Positions 1 through 7,995 of a stretch of DNA of 7,995 nucleotides are shown piece by piece (within the stretch, counting starts at the first letter, position 1; each line of letters begins with the position of its first letter). This DNA is from Alphaproteobacteria bacterium (lineage in GTDB: Bacteria > Pseudomonadota > Alphaproteobacteria > ATCC43930 > CGMCC-115725): positions 1-7,995 of the forward strand of contig VAZF01000013.1 of assembly GCA_005888425.1 (NCBI GenBank), in the 5' to 3' direction. The notes beneath the pieces were generated by a model. That model was not told the origin of the DNA. It was given only the letters and a program-made list of their open reading frames with translations, and did not search any database. The position numbers were made by a program, and so were the translations under genes.

Positions 1-1960
<1,960 letters not shown>

Positions 1961-1968
1961 TTGTGGCA

Positions 1969-1976
1969 CTCCGTCC
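1969..1976 (-). promoter_or_regulatory. Ribosome binding site of clpB
   Basis: On the minus strand the bases read GGACGGAG. The GGAG part ends 8 bases before the GTG at 1960, which supports that start. The alternative GTG at 1969 would overlap the end of this site and would have to use the AGGA slightly further upstream. Confidence 0.6.
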
Positions 1977-1980
1977 TAAT

Positions 1981-2005
1981 CTCCCGCCCTTCATAGGCGC
2001 GGGAG
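1981..2005 (-). promoter_or_regulatory. Hairpin in the clpB leader
   Basis: CTCCCGC and GCGGGAG form a perfect 7-bp GC-rich stem around an 11-base loop. The stem ends 4 bases before the GGACGGAG ribosome binding site. It could protect the leader or influence ribosome loading. It does not itself pair with the binding site, so it is not an obvious ROSE or fourU thermometer. It could also be a weak terminator for the upstream rhodanese transcript, but no T-run follows it. The function is inferred from position only. Confidence 0.35.
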
Positions 2006-2053
2006 GCACCGCCTTACGGTCCGCCCTATGCGCGACCGCCGGTACCGACGCTC

Positions 2054-2082
2054 AGATGGTTATTGGAACGATTACAATCAAG
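2054..2082 (-). promoter_or_regulatory. Candidate heat-shock (sigma-32/RpoH) promoter for clpB
   Basis: On the minus strand CTTGAT at 2082-2077 is followed after 15 bases by AACCATCT at 2061-2054. The RpoH pattern is CTTGAA, about 11-16 bases, then CCCCATNT. The -35 half matches 5 of 6 bases and the -10 half keeps CCATNT. Initiation just below 2054 would leave a leader of about 85-90 bases before the GTG. clpB is a classical RpoH target, so the position is sensible, but the match is imperfect and was found by eye. Confidence 0.4.
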
Positions 2083-2108
2083 CCGTTACGGCCGGGGCGT
2101 CGTCCTAC

Positions 2109-3704
2109 TCAGCTCGCTTGCAAGCGGAAGCCGGCGAGGCCGTCGCGGGCGATCTCGCCGGGCAACTCGGTCTCCCAGCGCAGATAGGCGCGCATCGCTT
2201 CCTGATTGCCGGCATGCCGATCGTGGTTCCAGAAAATGGTGTCGATGCGGTCTTTGTCAGACGGGTCGTCGGGCGAGGCGGCAAACGACCGCCCGGCGGC
2301 CCGCCACACCGCGATCCCGCCATCAAGGAGGGCGACAGGCCTGCCAGCGATCTCGGCGAGATCGGCCGCCGCGAGCGCGCCGACCGCTTCATCCTCGGCA
2401 AACACGACAATGCGGCTGGCCTGCAAGACGCTCGCTGGCAGCCGGTCGAGCCGCGGCCGGATCGCCCAGACCGCCTCCTCGGGATGCGCCCTGCGGTAGT
2501 CGGCGCTCGCCATGACCGCAACCGCGGCGGCGCCCCCGTCGAGCCAATGCGCCGCCTCGGCCGCCGTGATCCGCAGCACATCCGGCAGCGGCGGCTCCGG
2601 CATATCGGTCCCAGTCGCCAGCGAAGCGCCATCGAACGGGCGGTCGAGCACGGCGACATCCCAGCCCATCTGCTGGAGCCATTGCGCCGTTATAACCGCC
2701 CGCGCCAACGTGTCGTCGACCAGCACCAGCCGCGCGGCGCGCACCCCGACCCAGCGGTCGATCGCTTGGACGAGCTGTCCGCCCGGCGCCGAGATCGAGC
2801 CCCGCAGGTGGCCTGCGGCGAATTCGTCGGGCGTGCGCACGTCGAGCACGAAAGTCGTGCGCTCGGGCTCGGCATGCCACGCCTCGAGTGTCGCTCGGTC
2901 GATATGCCGGATGCCGAACCGCACGGCGACCGTCTCGGCCCTCGTCCTCGCCGCCGCGAGCGCTTGCGGGCTGGCCGGTTTGAGGGTGGTTGTCGCGCCA
3001 TGTTCGAGGTCGAAGCCGGCGAGCCGCCAGCCCTGCGTGCCGCCTTCCAGCGACAGGACCCGGTTCGGCACACCCGCGGTGCGCAGCGACTGCGCGCCGA
3101 TAATGCCGCGGGTGCGCCCGGCGCAGGAGATGACGACGGTCGTCTCTGCATCCGGCACGAGATCGGCGAAGCGCAACACCAGCTCGGCGCCTGGGCAAGT
3201 CATCGCGCCCGGCACGTGAAAGCGGGCGTATTCGTCGAGGGGGCGGCTGTCGAGCACGACGATGTTGTCGCCGGCGCGCCGGCGGCGTTCGAGCTCGGCC
3301 GCACTTATCGCCGGTGTGCCGTATTCGTGCTCGACGATCTCGGCAAAGGCCTTGCTCGGCACATTCGTGCTCGGAAACAGCGGATGGCCCGCCGCCGACC
3401 AGGCGCCCACCCCGCCTGCCAGCACATGAACCGCGCTGTAGCCGAGCGCCGCCAGCCGCCGCGCCGCCTTTTCGGCGACGCCGTCGCTATCATCGAGCAG
3501 CACGACGGGACAGCCGCGCCGCGGCGCCAATTGTCCGATGACGAGTTCGAGGCGGCTATGCGGCGCATTGACCGCCAGCAGCGGATGCCCGGCGCCATGC
3601 GGGCCTTCCTCGCGCACATCGAGGAATGCGATCTCGCCGTCACCGCCGAGCCATTGCCGCAGGGTCGCGACATCGACGGATTTCGCTGCAGAATTTCCGG
3701 TCAT
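2109..3704 (-). CDS. Four-domain rhodanese-like sulfurtransferase, one active site
   Basis: Rhodanese domains carry sulfane sulfur on a catalytic cysteine and hand it to an acceptor. This 531-residue protein shows four tandem rhodanese-like units: about 8-108, 130-232, 265-360 and 376-472. Each carries a typical segment such as VLDSRPLDEYARFHVPGA or FVLDVRTPDEFAAGHLRGS, or ends in a GG(V/T/I)xxW-type motif. Only unit 2 has an active loop with cysteine, ISCAGRTRG, Cys194. The matching positions read LLDDSDG in unit 1, LVDDTLA in unit 3 and FAEDEA in unit 4, so those units are probably structural or regulatory. A separate tail (about 485-531) begins with DTIFWNHDRH. The ATG at 3704 has AAAGG 5 bases upstream. 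No signal peptide or membrane segment is visible, so a cytoplasmic location is likely. It starts 13 bases after the broken gene downstream of hpnR and is probably co-transcribed with it. The acceptor cannot be told from the sequence. Confidence 0.9.
   Translation of the reverse strand: MTGNSAAKSVDVATLRQWLGGDGEIAFLDVREEGPHGAGHPLLAVNAPHSRLELVIGQLAPRRGCPVVLLDDSDGVAEKAARRLAALGYSAVHVLAGGVGAWSAAGHPLFPSTNVPSKAFAEIVEHEYGTPAISAAELERRRRAGDNIVVLDSRPLDEYARFHVPGAMTCPGAELVLRFADLVPDAETTVVISCAGRTRGIIGAQSLRTAGVPNRVLSLEGGTQGWRLAGFDLEHGATTTLKPASPQALAAARTRAETVAVRFGIRHIDRATLEAWHAEPERTTFVLDVRTPDEFAAGHLRGSISAPGGQLVQAIDRWVGVRAARLVLVDDTLARAVITAQWLQQMGWDVAVLDRPFDGASLATGTDMPEPPLPDVLRITAAEAAHWLDGGAAAVAVMASADYRRAHPEEAVWAIRPRLDRLPASVLQASRIVVFAEDEAVGALAAADLAEIAGRPVALLDGGIAVWRAAGRSFAASPDDPSDKDRIDTIFWNHDRHAGNQEAMRAYLRWETELPGEIARDGLAGFRLQAS
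2115..2126. repeat. 12-bp perfect palindrome at the end of the rhodanese gene
   Basis: CGCTTGCAAGCG is its own reverse complement. It lies within the last coding codons of the rhodanese gene, immediately before the TGA at 2109-2111. It may be chance in GC-rich coding DNA, or a small 3'-end structure. No T-run follows. Confidence 0.25.
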
Positions 3705-3717
3705 TGCCGCCTTTCTA

Positions 3718-3898
3718 TTAGCGAGCCGTTTGCGCGAGGTAGCGATCGATCAGTCTCAGAAGATTGGCTTGTTCCGCCGCGTCCGACACGCGAAACCGGA
3801 TAGAAAATGCCGGGGCGGGGTTCCTTCAGCCCGCGCGCCCTGACAGCCGCAACCAAGTGGGCCAGCGCATCGAGGGCTTCTGGACCGGCGTGCTTCAC
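3718..3898 (-). pseudogene. Small broken gene between hpnR and the rhodanese gene
   Basis: A GTG at 3898 lies 21 bases after the hpnR stop, with GGGA upstream. It opens a frame with protein-like content: a helix such as ALDALAHLVAAVRARG, then LKEPRPGIFY. Past about base 3800 this frame becomes arginine/glycine/serine-rich and runs to 3701. In the frame one base away, the same DNA reads RFRVSDAAEQANLLRLIDRY, then LAQTAR, TAA (3718-3720) and TAG. That is a convincing amphipathic C-terminal helix with two stops just before the rhodanese gene. The second frame has no good start of its own, because a TGA sits in it upstream. I infer one ancestral protein of about 100 residues that lost roughly 40 codons and its frame near 3790-3800. 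The family resembled, as I recall it, is a small uncharacterised one with an FYRxSxAFLHFHED core, absent here. Alternatively the first frame is a live 65-residue protein: its TGA overlaps the rhodanese ATG as ATGA. Confidence 0.5.
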
Positions 3899-3919
3899 GA
3901 TGTTTCCCGCATTCGCCGA

Positions 3920-5479
3920 TTACGGCGTTGCACCCATGCGCGTCTCATCGACGAAGCGCTCGGTCGCTGCATCGATCGCGCGCCCGGCGCGCCCGCGCGG
4001 CGCATGGACATAAAGGGAGCGCCCACCGACCGGCACCTTCGCACTCTCGCCCGATGGGGCAGGGGGCGGCAGCGGGATCTCATACTTGACCGGCTTCATA
4101 TGGTCGGCGAGCAGCACTTCCGGGCGGTAGACGCTGTTCAGCTTGAACAGGCTTTTGACAAAATTGGTCTGACCGCGCATCAACAGGCGGGCCGAGATGC
4201 CGGCCACGCCGCGAATATCGTGCCAATCGATGTGCTTGCGGTAAATCGCACGCTGCGTCGTCACCAGCTCTTCGTAGAATTCATGCAACGGCAGGCGCGT
4301 CGGCAACACCGCGTGCTGGATATCGAACAGCCGGTAATCGCGGCTCTCCAGCCGACGCTCCTCGGTCAGCCAGCTCTCCGTCCCGGGGTAGGGCGTGTTG
4401 ACGCTGATGTTGACGATTTCCGGCTGCTCCAGACACCAATCGCGCACGATCCGAAAGCGCTCGCGGTCCCAGTCGGGATCGGCGATCAGGTTGACCGCGA
4501 CATGCACGCCGAGCGAGCGGGCAAATTCGAGCGCCTCGAAATTGCGGCCGAGCGGCACGCGCTTGCGGTATTTTTTGAGCCCGTCTTCGTCGATCGCTTC
4601 GAGCCCGAGAAACATGTAGGCGACGCCGAGTTCCTTCCAGAAGCGGAACACGTCCTTGTTGCGCAGCAGCACGTCGCCGCGGGTTTCGAGGTAATAGCGC
4701 TTTTTGATGCCGGCCTGCGCGATCGCCTCGCCGAGCTCCATGCCGTGGCGCTCATGCACAAAGGCGACGTCGTCGACGATAAAGATGCCGCGCTCGCGGA
4801 TCTGCCGCAGATCTTCGACAACCCGCTCGGGGCTCAACAAACGGTAGCTGCGCCCGTAAAAGGTCCAGGCGCTGCAGAACGAGCAGTCCCAGGGGCAGCC
4901 GCGCGAGAATTCGATCGACGCGCAAGGGTCGAGGACGCCGATAAAATATTTGCGCCGGTGCCGCAGCAGATCGCGCGCCGGCAACAGCTCATCGAGTGAA
5001 TGGACAAAGCTGGGTGGCGGCCCCTCGCCGGAAGCCGTAACCGCGCCCGGCACGGCCGCAAGATCGGTCCCGGCCTCGATCGCCGCCAGGAGCGGCGGAA
5101 CGCCGGCCTCGCCTTCGCCGCGCAACACGCAGTCGACCGCGCCTTCGCCATGGTCGAGGATTGCCTTGGCGACAAAGGAGGCGCTGTGGCCGCCGACGCA
5201 GATGACGGTGCGCGGCAGCCGGGCCTTGGCATCCTTCGAGAGATCGATGATTTCCGGGATGTTGGCGAGGTAGTTGCACGAGAAGGCAATAACGTCCGGC
5301 CGCCACGCTTCGATAAGGCGGAAGAACGCGCTGTGGTTCTCGACCTGCAGATCGATGAGCTTGACCGCGTGACCGCATTCGCGCGCCGCCGCGGCGACCA
5401 GCTCGAGCCCCAGAGGCTCGAGGCGCAGGAAAATCTTTGTGTACATCAGCGGACCGGGATGGACCGCAAGGACTCGCAT
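3920..5479 (-). CDS. hpnR: Hopanoid C-3 methylase, B12-binding radical SAM protein HpnR
   Basis: HpnR adds a methyl group at C-3 of the hopanoid A ring, giving 3-methylhopanoids in the membrane. It is a class B radical SAM methylase using cobalamin, a 4Fe-4S cluster and S-adenosylmethionine. The 519-residue protein has an N-terminal cobalamin-binding Rossmann region (about 1-145), seen as RLEPLGLELVAAAAR, AFSCNYLANIPEI and CVGGHSASF. The radical SAM core (about 185-400) holds the cluster motif CPWDCSFC with Cys195, Cys199 and Cys202, preceded by SIEFSRG. Highly characteristic HpnR stretches follow, such as YYLETRGDVLLRNKDVFR, IADPDWDRERF, NISVNTPYPGTESW and QTNFVKSLFKLNSVY. The C-terminal tail (470-519) is proline/arginine-rich. 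Length fits the family and nothing key is missing. The ATG at 5479 gives the canonical N-terminus MRVLAVHPGPLMYTK; the ribosome binding site is weak (GGGG, 9 bases away). The gene is isolated from other hopanoid genes here. Confidence 0.93.
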   Translation of the reverse strand: MRVLAVHPGPLMYTKIFLRLEPLGLELVAAAARECGHAVKLIDLQVENHSAFFRLIEAWRPDVIAFSCNYLANIPEIIDLSKDAKARLPRTVICVGGHSASFVAKAILDHGEGAVDCVLRGEGEAGVPPLLAAIEAGTDLAAVPGAVTASGEGPPPSFVHSLDELLPARDLLRHRRKYFIGVLDPCASIEFSRGCPWDCSFCSAWTFYGRSYRLLSPERVVEDLRQIRERGIFIVDDVAFVHERHGMELGEAIAQAGIKKRYYLETRGDVLLRNKDVFRFWKELGVAYMFLGLEAIDEDGLKKYRKRVPLGRNFEALEFARSLGVHVAVNLIADPDWDRERFRIVRDWCLEQPEIVNISVNTPYPGTESWLTEERRLESRDYRLFDIQHAVLPTRLPLHEFYEELVTTQRAIYRKHIDWHDIRGVAGISARLLMRGQTNFVKSLFKLNSVYRPEVLLADHMKPVKYEIPLPPPAPSGESAKVPVGGRSLYVHAPRGRAGRAIDAATERFVDETRMGATP

Positions 5480-5496
5480 GGGAACTGCCCCGTTTC

Positions 5497-5506
5497 AGCC
5501 ATGGCT
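5497..5506. repeat. 10-bp palindrome upstream of hpnR
   Basis: AGCCATGGCT is a perfect palindrome 17 bases upstream of the hpnR start and 9 bases from the larger inverted repeat at 5516-5540. It could be an operator half of a composite site, or chance. Confidence 0.25.
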
Positions 5507-5515
5507 CGCCGCGCT

Positions 5516-5540
5516 ACGATCGCGCCTGATGCGCGATCGT
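5516..5540. repeat. Perfect 10-bp inverted repeat between the amidohydrolase gene and hpnR
   Basis: ACGATCGCGC and GCGCGATCGT are exact reverse complements separated by the five bases CTGAT. The repeat sits 24 bases after the amidohydrolase stop and 36 bases before the hpnR start. As RNA it makes a very stable stem-loop. No T-run follows on either strand, so it is not a classical intrinsic terminator. It may be a transcript-end or processing structure for the amidohydrolase mRNA, or a protein-binding site controlling hpnR. That it exists is plain from the sequence; its role is inferred. Confidence 0.55.
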
Positions 5541-5564
5541 GCCGGTCGCGTCAAATGTTCTGGG

Positions 5565-6524
5565 TCAGAGCTTCAACAGGCGCTTGGTGTTGCCGCTGAG
5601 AATTTTCGCCTTGTCCTCGTCGCATAGCGGGATGCGGTGCACCCAATCGGTGCCGGGCTGGTTCTCGACAAACGGATAATCGATTGAGAACAGGATGCGG
5701 TCGACCCCCATCTCCATCATGCAGCAGAGGAGCGCCGGATCGGAGAAAAACCCGCTCGTCGTGATCCAGAAATGCTCCCGGAATGTGTCGCGGAACCAGT
5801 TCGGCCCGGCCCCGTCCCGTACCAGGGCCATGTTGATGCGCCACAACAGGAACGGCAGGCCCTCGCCGAGATGGCCGAGGATGATCTTGAGCCCGGGATA
5901 CTCATCGAAGACGCCGCTCAACACGAGCCGGATGCCCTGGGTAGCGGTCTCGACCGTGAACCCCCAGGCGGCGCGCAGGATGTTCGGGTACTTCTCGACA
6001 TAATCCTTGTAGTAGACGTCGATGACTGCCGGATGCGGCACGGCGGGGTGCATATAGAGCGGCACGTCGAGCGCCTGTGCCCGCTCGAAGATCGGCCAAA
6101 ACCGCTTGTCATCGAGAAAGAGGCCGCCGGTCAGGCCGTGCACCATCGCGCCCTTGAAGCCGAGCCGGGTGACGGCGCGTTCGAGCTCATCGGCCGCGGC
6201 TTTGGGATCGGCGGTCGGCAGCATCGCAAAAGCGGCGAACCGGTCGGGGTGAGCACGAACAGTTTCGGCGAGCCGGTCATTGGCGCCTCGGGCGAGGCGA
6301 ACGGCGAGCTCCGCCTCGAGCCGCTGCACCGACGGCGCGCCATGCGATAGCACCTGGATATCGATGCCGGCGGCGTCCATCTCGGCGATCCGGCCCTGGC
6401 CGACATCGTCGAGACGGGCGGAGACCTTGGGCTGCCGGGTGACGTCGGAGCCGGTGATATAGGGCTTCACCTCGGGGTCGAGGTAATGCTCCTCGAGGGC
6501 AATGACTTGCGGCCTTGTCGCCAT
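5565..6524 (-). CDS. Amidohydrolase-2 family protein, gamma-resorcylate decarboxylase-like
   Basis: The 319-residue protein is a TIM-barrel metalloenzyme of the amidohydrolase-2 family (PF04909), the group containing gamma-resorcylate and 5-carboxyvanillate decarboxylases. Those enzymes remove CO2 from aromatic acids without oxidation, using one divalent metal. Expected ligands are all visible: Glu11 and His13 in IALEEHYL, His159 in LYMHPAVP, catalytic His218 in IILGHLGEGLPF, and Asp282 in FSIDYPF. The stretches SGVFDEYPGLK and HFWITTSGFF, and the ending NTKRLLKL, are also typical of this group. Length matches the usual 320-330 residues. The ATG at 6524 has GGAAGGAG just upstream, a strong binding site. 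No signal peptide is seen, so it is cytoplasmic. It lies 69 bases after the channel gene and 85 before hpnR. The substrate is unknown; a hydrolase or hydratase acting on an aromatic ring-cleavage product is an alternative. The cobalamin enzyme next door does not suggest a shared pathway. Confidence 0.85.
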   Translation of the reverse strand: MATRPQVIALEEHYLDPEVKPYITGSDVTRQPKVSARLDDVGQGRIAEMDAAGIDIQVLSHGAPSVQRLEAELAVRLARGANDRLAETVRAHPDRFAAFAMLPTADPKAAADELERAVTRLGFKGAMVHGLTGGLFLDDKRFWPIFERAQALDVPLYMHPAVPHPAVIDVYYKDYVEKYPNILRAAWGFTVETATQGIRLVLSGVFDEYPGLKIILGHLGEGLPFLLWRINMALVRDGAGPNWFRDTFREHFWITTSGFFSDPALLCCMMEMGVDRILFSIDYPFVENQPGTDWVHRIPLCDEDKAKILSGNTKRLLKL

Positions 6525-6592
6525 TTTCTCCTTCCCCGCTATCGCTCGGGCGCCGGCAATCGGCCCGTTTGTATCAGCGATAAGGGGCGGCG

Positions 6593-7768
6593 TCAGGCCG
6601 ATTCATCGATCGCCAGCGCCGGCTCGGCCAGCGGCCGCGGCGCCGTCTCGCCGTGCCGGTGCTGCGCCTCTTCGTGAATGATCCGCGCCAGCTCCGGCTG
6701 GCGTGCCAGCAGTTCATGGAAATCGACGATGTCGAGCGACAACAGCGTCGAGGGCTGCGTCGCGACAACGGTCGCGTTGCGGGGCGCCCCGGTCAGCAAC
6801 GCCACCTCGCCAAAAAACTGGCCGGAAATCAGGTAGACGTTTTGTCCGGGGAGCTGGATCTCAACTTCGCCATCGGCGATGAAATACATGCAATCGCCGG
6901 GTTGGCCCCGGCGCATGACGACCGCGCCGGCCGGGTAATCGCGCGGCCGCAGGAGGCGCGCCACCTCGGCGATCAGCGAGGCCCCGATATTGTGAAAGAA
7001 CGGCACCTTGGCGACCAGCTCCCAGGTGCGCAGGAATTCGCGGCGCCGCAGCTCCTGGGCATAACCGTTGGCGAGAATGCCGGACCATAGCGCAAAGACG
7101 AGAATGCCGCCGGTCATCACGCTTCCGCCAAGGATCCGTCCGGCAACCGTCGATGGCACGACATCGCCATAGCCGGTCGTGGTCAATGTAACGATCGCCC
7201 ACCACAGCGCCGCCGGGATCGAGCCGAACACCGCCGGATTGGCCTCGCGCTCAAGCAGATAAGCGATGCTGGCAGCCGTCAGAAGCACGATTCCGAAGCC
7301 GAGCAGCACCGAGAAGAGAGACTGCCGCTCGTTCCTGACGACCCGTCCGAGGCTCGCCAGCCCCGGCGAGTAGCGCACATATTTGGAAGCCCAAATAAAG
7401 CCGAAAAAGCTGGCCCAGTAGTGTTCCGTCATGAACAGCACTCCGGGCAACGCGCAGACCAGATCGAAAATGCCGCCGGGCGAGACCGCCCAGAGAGCGC
7501 GCGCGCGCCAGGCAGGGAGATGCTCATGACCGGGCTTTGATGGGGCCGCGATCAGGCGGAGCAGATATTCCGCAATAAAGAAGCCGCCCACGACATAGAA
7601 GCCGGCGGCGAGTTCCGCGCCATAATCGGCTTGCACCGGCTCCATCGTCTCGGCGAGCACGATCGCGATCCCGAACGCCGCCAGCACGTGATGGACGACG
7701 CGAAATATTCGAGCCGCGGGATCGTGGCTCTCCGGGTCGAGGACGCGATATAGCGGCCGGTAGTCCAT
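6593..7768 (-). CDS. Cyclic-nucleotide-gated potassium channel, MloK1 type
   Basis: This is a 391-residue inner-membrane tetrameric channel opened by cyclic nucleotide, most likely cAMP. Six membrane segments are visible: S1 about 22-40, S2 51-73, S3 89-112, S4 118-140, S5 150-172 and S6 212-235. The pore helix is at 185-197 with selectivity filter TTTGYGD (196-202), a potassium signature. S4 has few basic residues (Lys129, Arg132), so voltage gating is unlikely, as in MloK1. A short linker (236-260) leads to a cyclic-nucleotide-binding domain (about 261-366) with phosphate-binding cassette FGEVALLTGAPRNATVVA; Arg330 is the phosphate-binding arginine. Similarity to Mesorhizobium MloK1 runs through pore, S6, linker and binding domain. 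The protein is longer than MloK1 (355 residues) at the N-terminus and in a charged tail after 366. The ATG at 7768 is forced by an in-frame TAG nine bases upstream. Its ribosome binding site is poor. Confidence 0.93.
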   Translation of the reverse strand: MDYRPLYRVLDPESHDPAARIFRVVHHVLAAFGIAIVLAETMEPVQADYGAELAAGFYVVGGFFIAEYLLRLIAAPSKPGHEHLPAWRARALWAVSPGGIFDLVCALPGVLFMTEHYWASFFGFIWASKYVRYSPGLASLGRVVRNERQSLFSVLLGFGIVLLTAASIAYLLEREANPAVFGSIPAALWWAIVTLTTTGYGDVVPSTVAGRILGGSVMTGGILVFALWSGILANGYAQELRRREFLRTWELVAKVPFFHNIGASLIAEVARLLRPRDYPAGAVVMRRGQPGDCMYFIADGEVEIQLPGQNVYLISGQFFGEVALLTGAPRNATVVATQPSTLLSLDIVDFHELLARQPELARIIHEEAQHRHGETAPRPLAEPALAIDESA

Positions 7769-7995
7769 CGCGGTATTCTATGCGGCCCCGCCCGATTCGA
7801 CATACCGTTCGTCGCGTATCGCGGCCCGGGCTACCCTAAAAGCGAGGCACGTCCCCTCCCTGGGCTGGGGGCGGCCGGCGTTTCCCGCGCGTCCCAATTT
7901 TTGCTATAGAAACCCCTCCCGCCGAAACTGCAGCGCCTTTCGCCGCGTGTCTCTCCTACCGAAAACCCGCCGCGCTTTCTTCGCTTTCCTGCACG
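7769..7995. other. Non-coding upstream region at the right edge
   Basis: These 227 bases hold no convincing minus-strand gene upstream of the channel start. They are GC-rich, with C- and G-runs around 7853-7872 that could pair (CCCC with GGGG), but no clear operator. No strong promoter for the channel gene could be picked out by eye. Near the right end a plus-strand frame opens at a GTG at 7947 and stays open to the edge, starting MSLLPKTRRAFFAFLH. It has no ribosome binding site and is too short to judge. It could be the start of a divergent gene. Confidence 0.4.
7881..7910 (+). promoter_or_regulatory. Possible plus-strand promoter
   Basis: TATAGA at 7905-7910 within an AT-rich patch (AATTTTTGCTATAGAAA) stands out from GC-rich surroundings and looks like a -10 element. 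TTTCCC, 18 bases upstream, is only a poor -35. It would drive transcription off the right edge, away from the channel gene. Support is weak because the downstream gene is outside the window. Confidence 0.25.

Noticed and set aside
2082..2092. GCCGT-T-ACGGC inverted repeat downstream of the rhodanese stop, considered as a terminator
   Set aside because: The usable stem is only 4-5 bp with a 1-3 base loop and no T-run follows. It overlaps the candidate clpB promoter and is too weak to call.
2028..3803. Long plus-strand open frame (591 codons) opposite the rhodanese gene
   Set aside because: It lies antisense to a recognisable four-unit rhodanese protein, is rich in Arg, Ala, Gly and Pro with no recognisable domain, and is the kind of open frame high-GC codon bias creates.
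3764..4999. Plus-strand open frame of 411 codons opposite hpnR
   Set aside because: Antisense to a clear HpnR; composition is typical of a shadow frame.
5552..7803. Several minus- and plus-strand short frames overlapping the channel and amidohydrolase genes
   Set aside because: They overlap complete, motif-bearing genes in other frames and have Arg/Ser/Pro-rich content with no ribosome binding sites.
7853..7872. C-run and G-run pairing, considered as a terminator or G-quadruplex
   Set aside because: Only two long G-runs are present on a strand and the stem is short and irregular; low-complexity GC-rich DNA explains it.

Overview
The window is high-GC DNA, roughly two thirds G+C by eye, from what looks like an alphaproteobacterium. 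The support for that is a channel very close to the Mesorhizobium MloK1 type, a ClpB with a typical proteobacterial layout, and overall codon use. This assignment is an inference. All recognisable genes lie on the minus strand, so transcription runs from high to low coordinates. I found no tRNA, rRNA, CRISPR array or insertion sequence.

In order of transcription: (1) 7769-7995, non-coding DNA upstream of the first gene, possibly with a plus-strand promoter near its right edge. (2) 6593-7768, a six-transmembrane cyclic-nucleotide-gated potassium channel of the MloK1 type. (3) 5565-6524, an amidohydrolase-fold enzyme resembling gamma-resorcylate decarboxylase. (4) A short spacer with a perfect 10-bp inverted repeat. 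(5) 3920-5479, HpnR, the cobalamin-binding radical SAM hopanoid C-3 methylase, which is the most biologically informative gene here. (6) 3718-3898, what looks like a broken small gene whose two ends are still readable in different frames. (7) 2109-3704, a protein of four rhodanese domains, only one of which keeps the catalytic cysteine. (8) A 148-base spacer with a heat-shock-like promoter candidate and a leader hairpin. (9) 1-1960, the first 653 codons of the disaggregase ClpB, cut by the window edge.

hpnR, the small broken gene and the rhodanese gene are packed with gaps of 21 and 13 bases and probably form one transcription unit. The channel and amidohydrolase genes upstream may be separately transcribed. 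hpnR implies that the organism makes hopanoids and can methylate them at C-3, although no other hopanoid gene is present in the window. The remaining genes do not form an obvious pathway together. No entirely new system is evident. The best leads are the hpnR context, the decayed small gene, and the one-active-of-four rhodanese protein.
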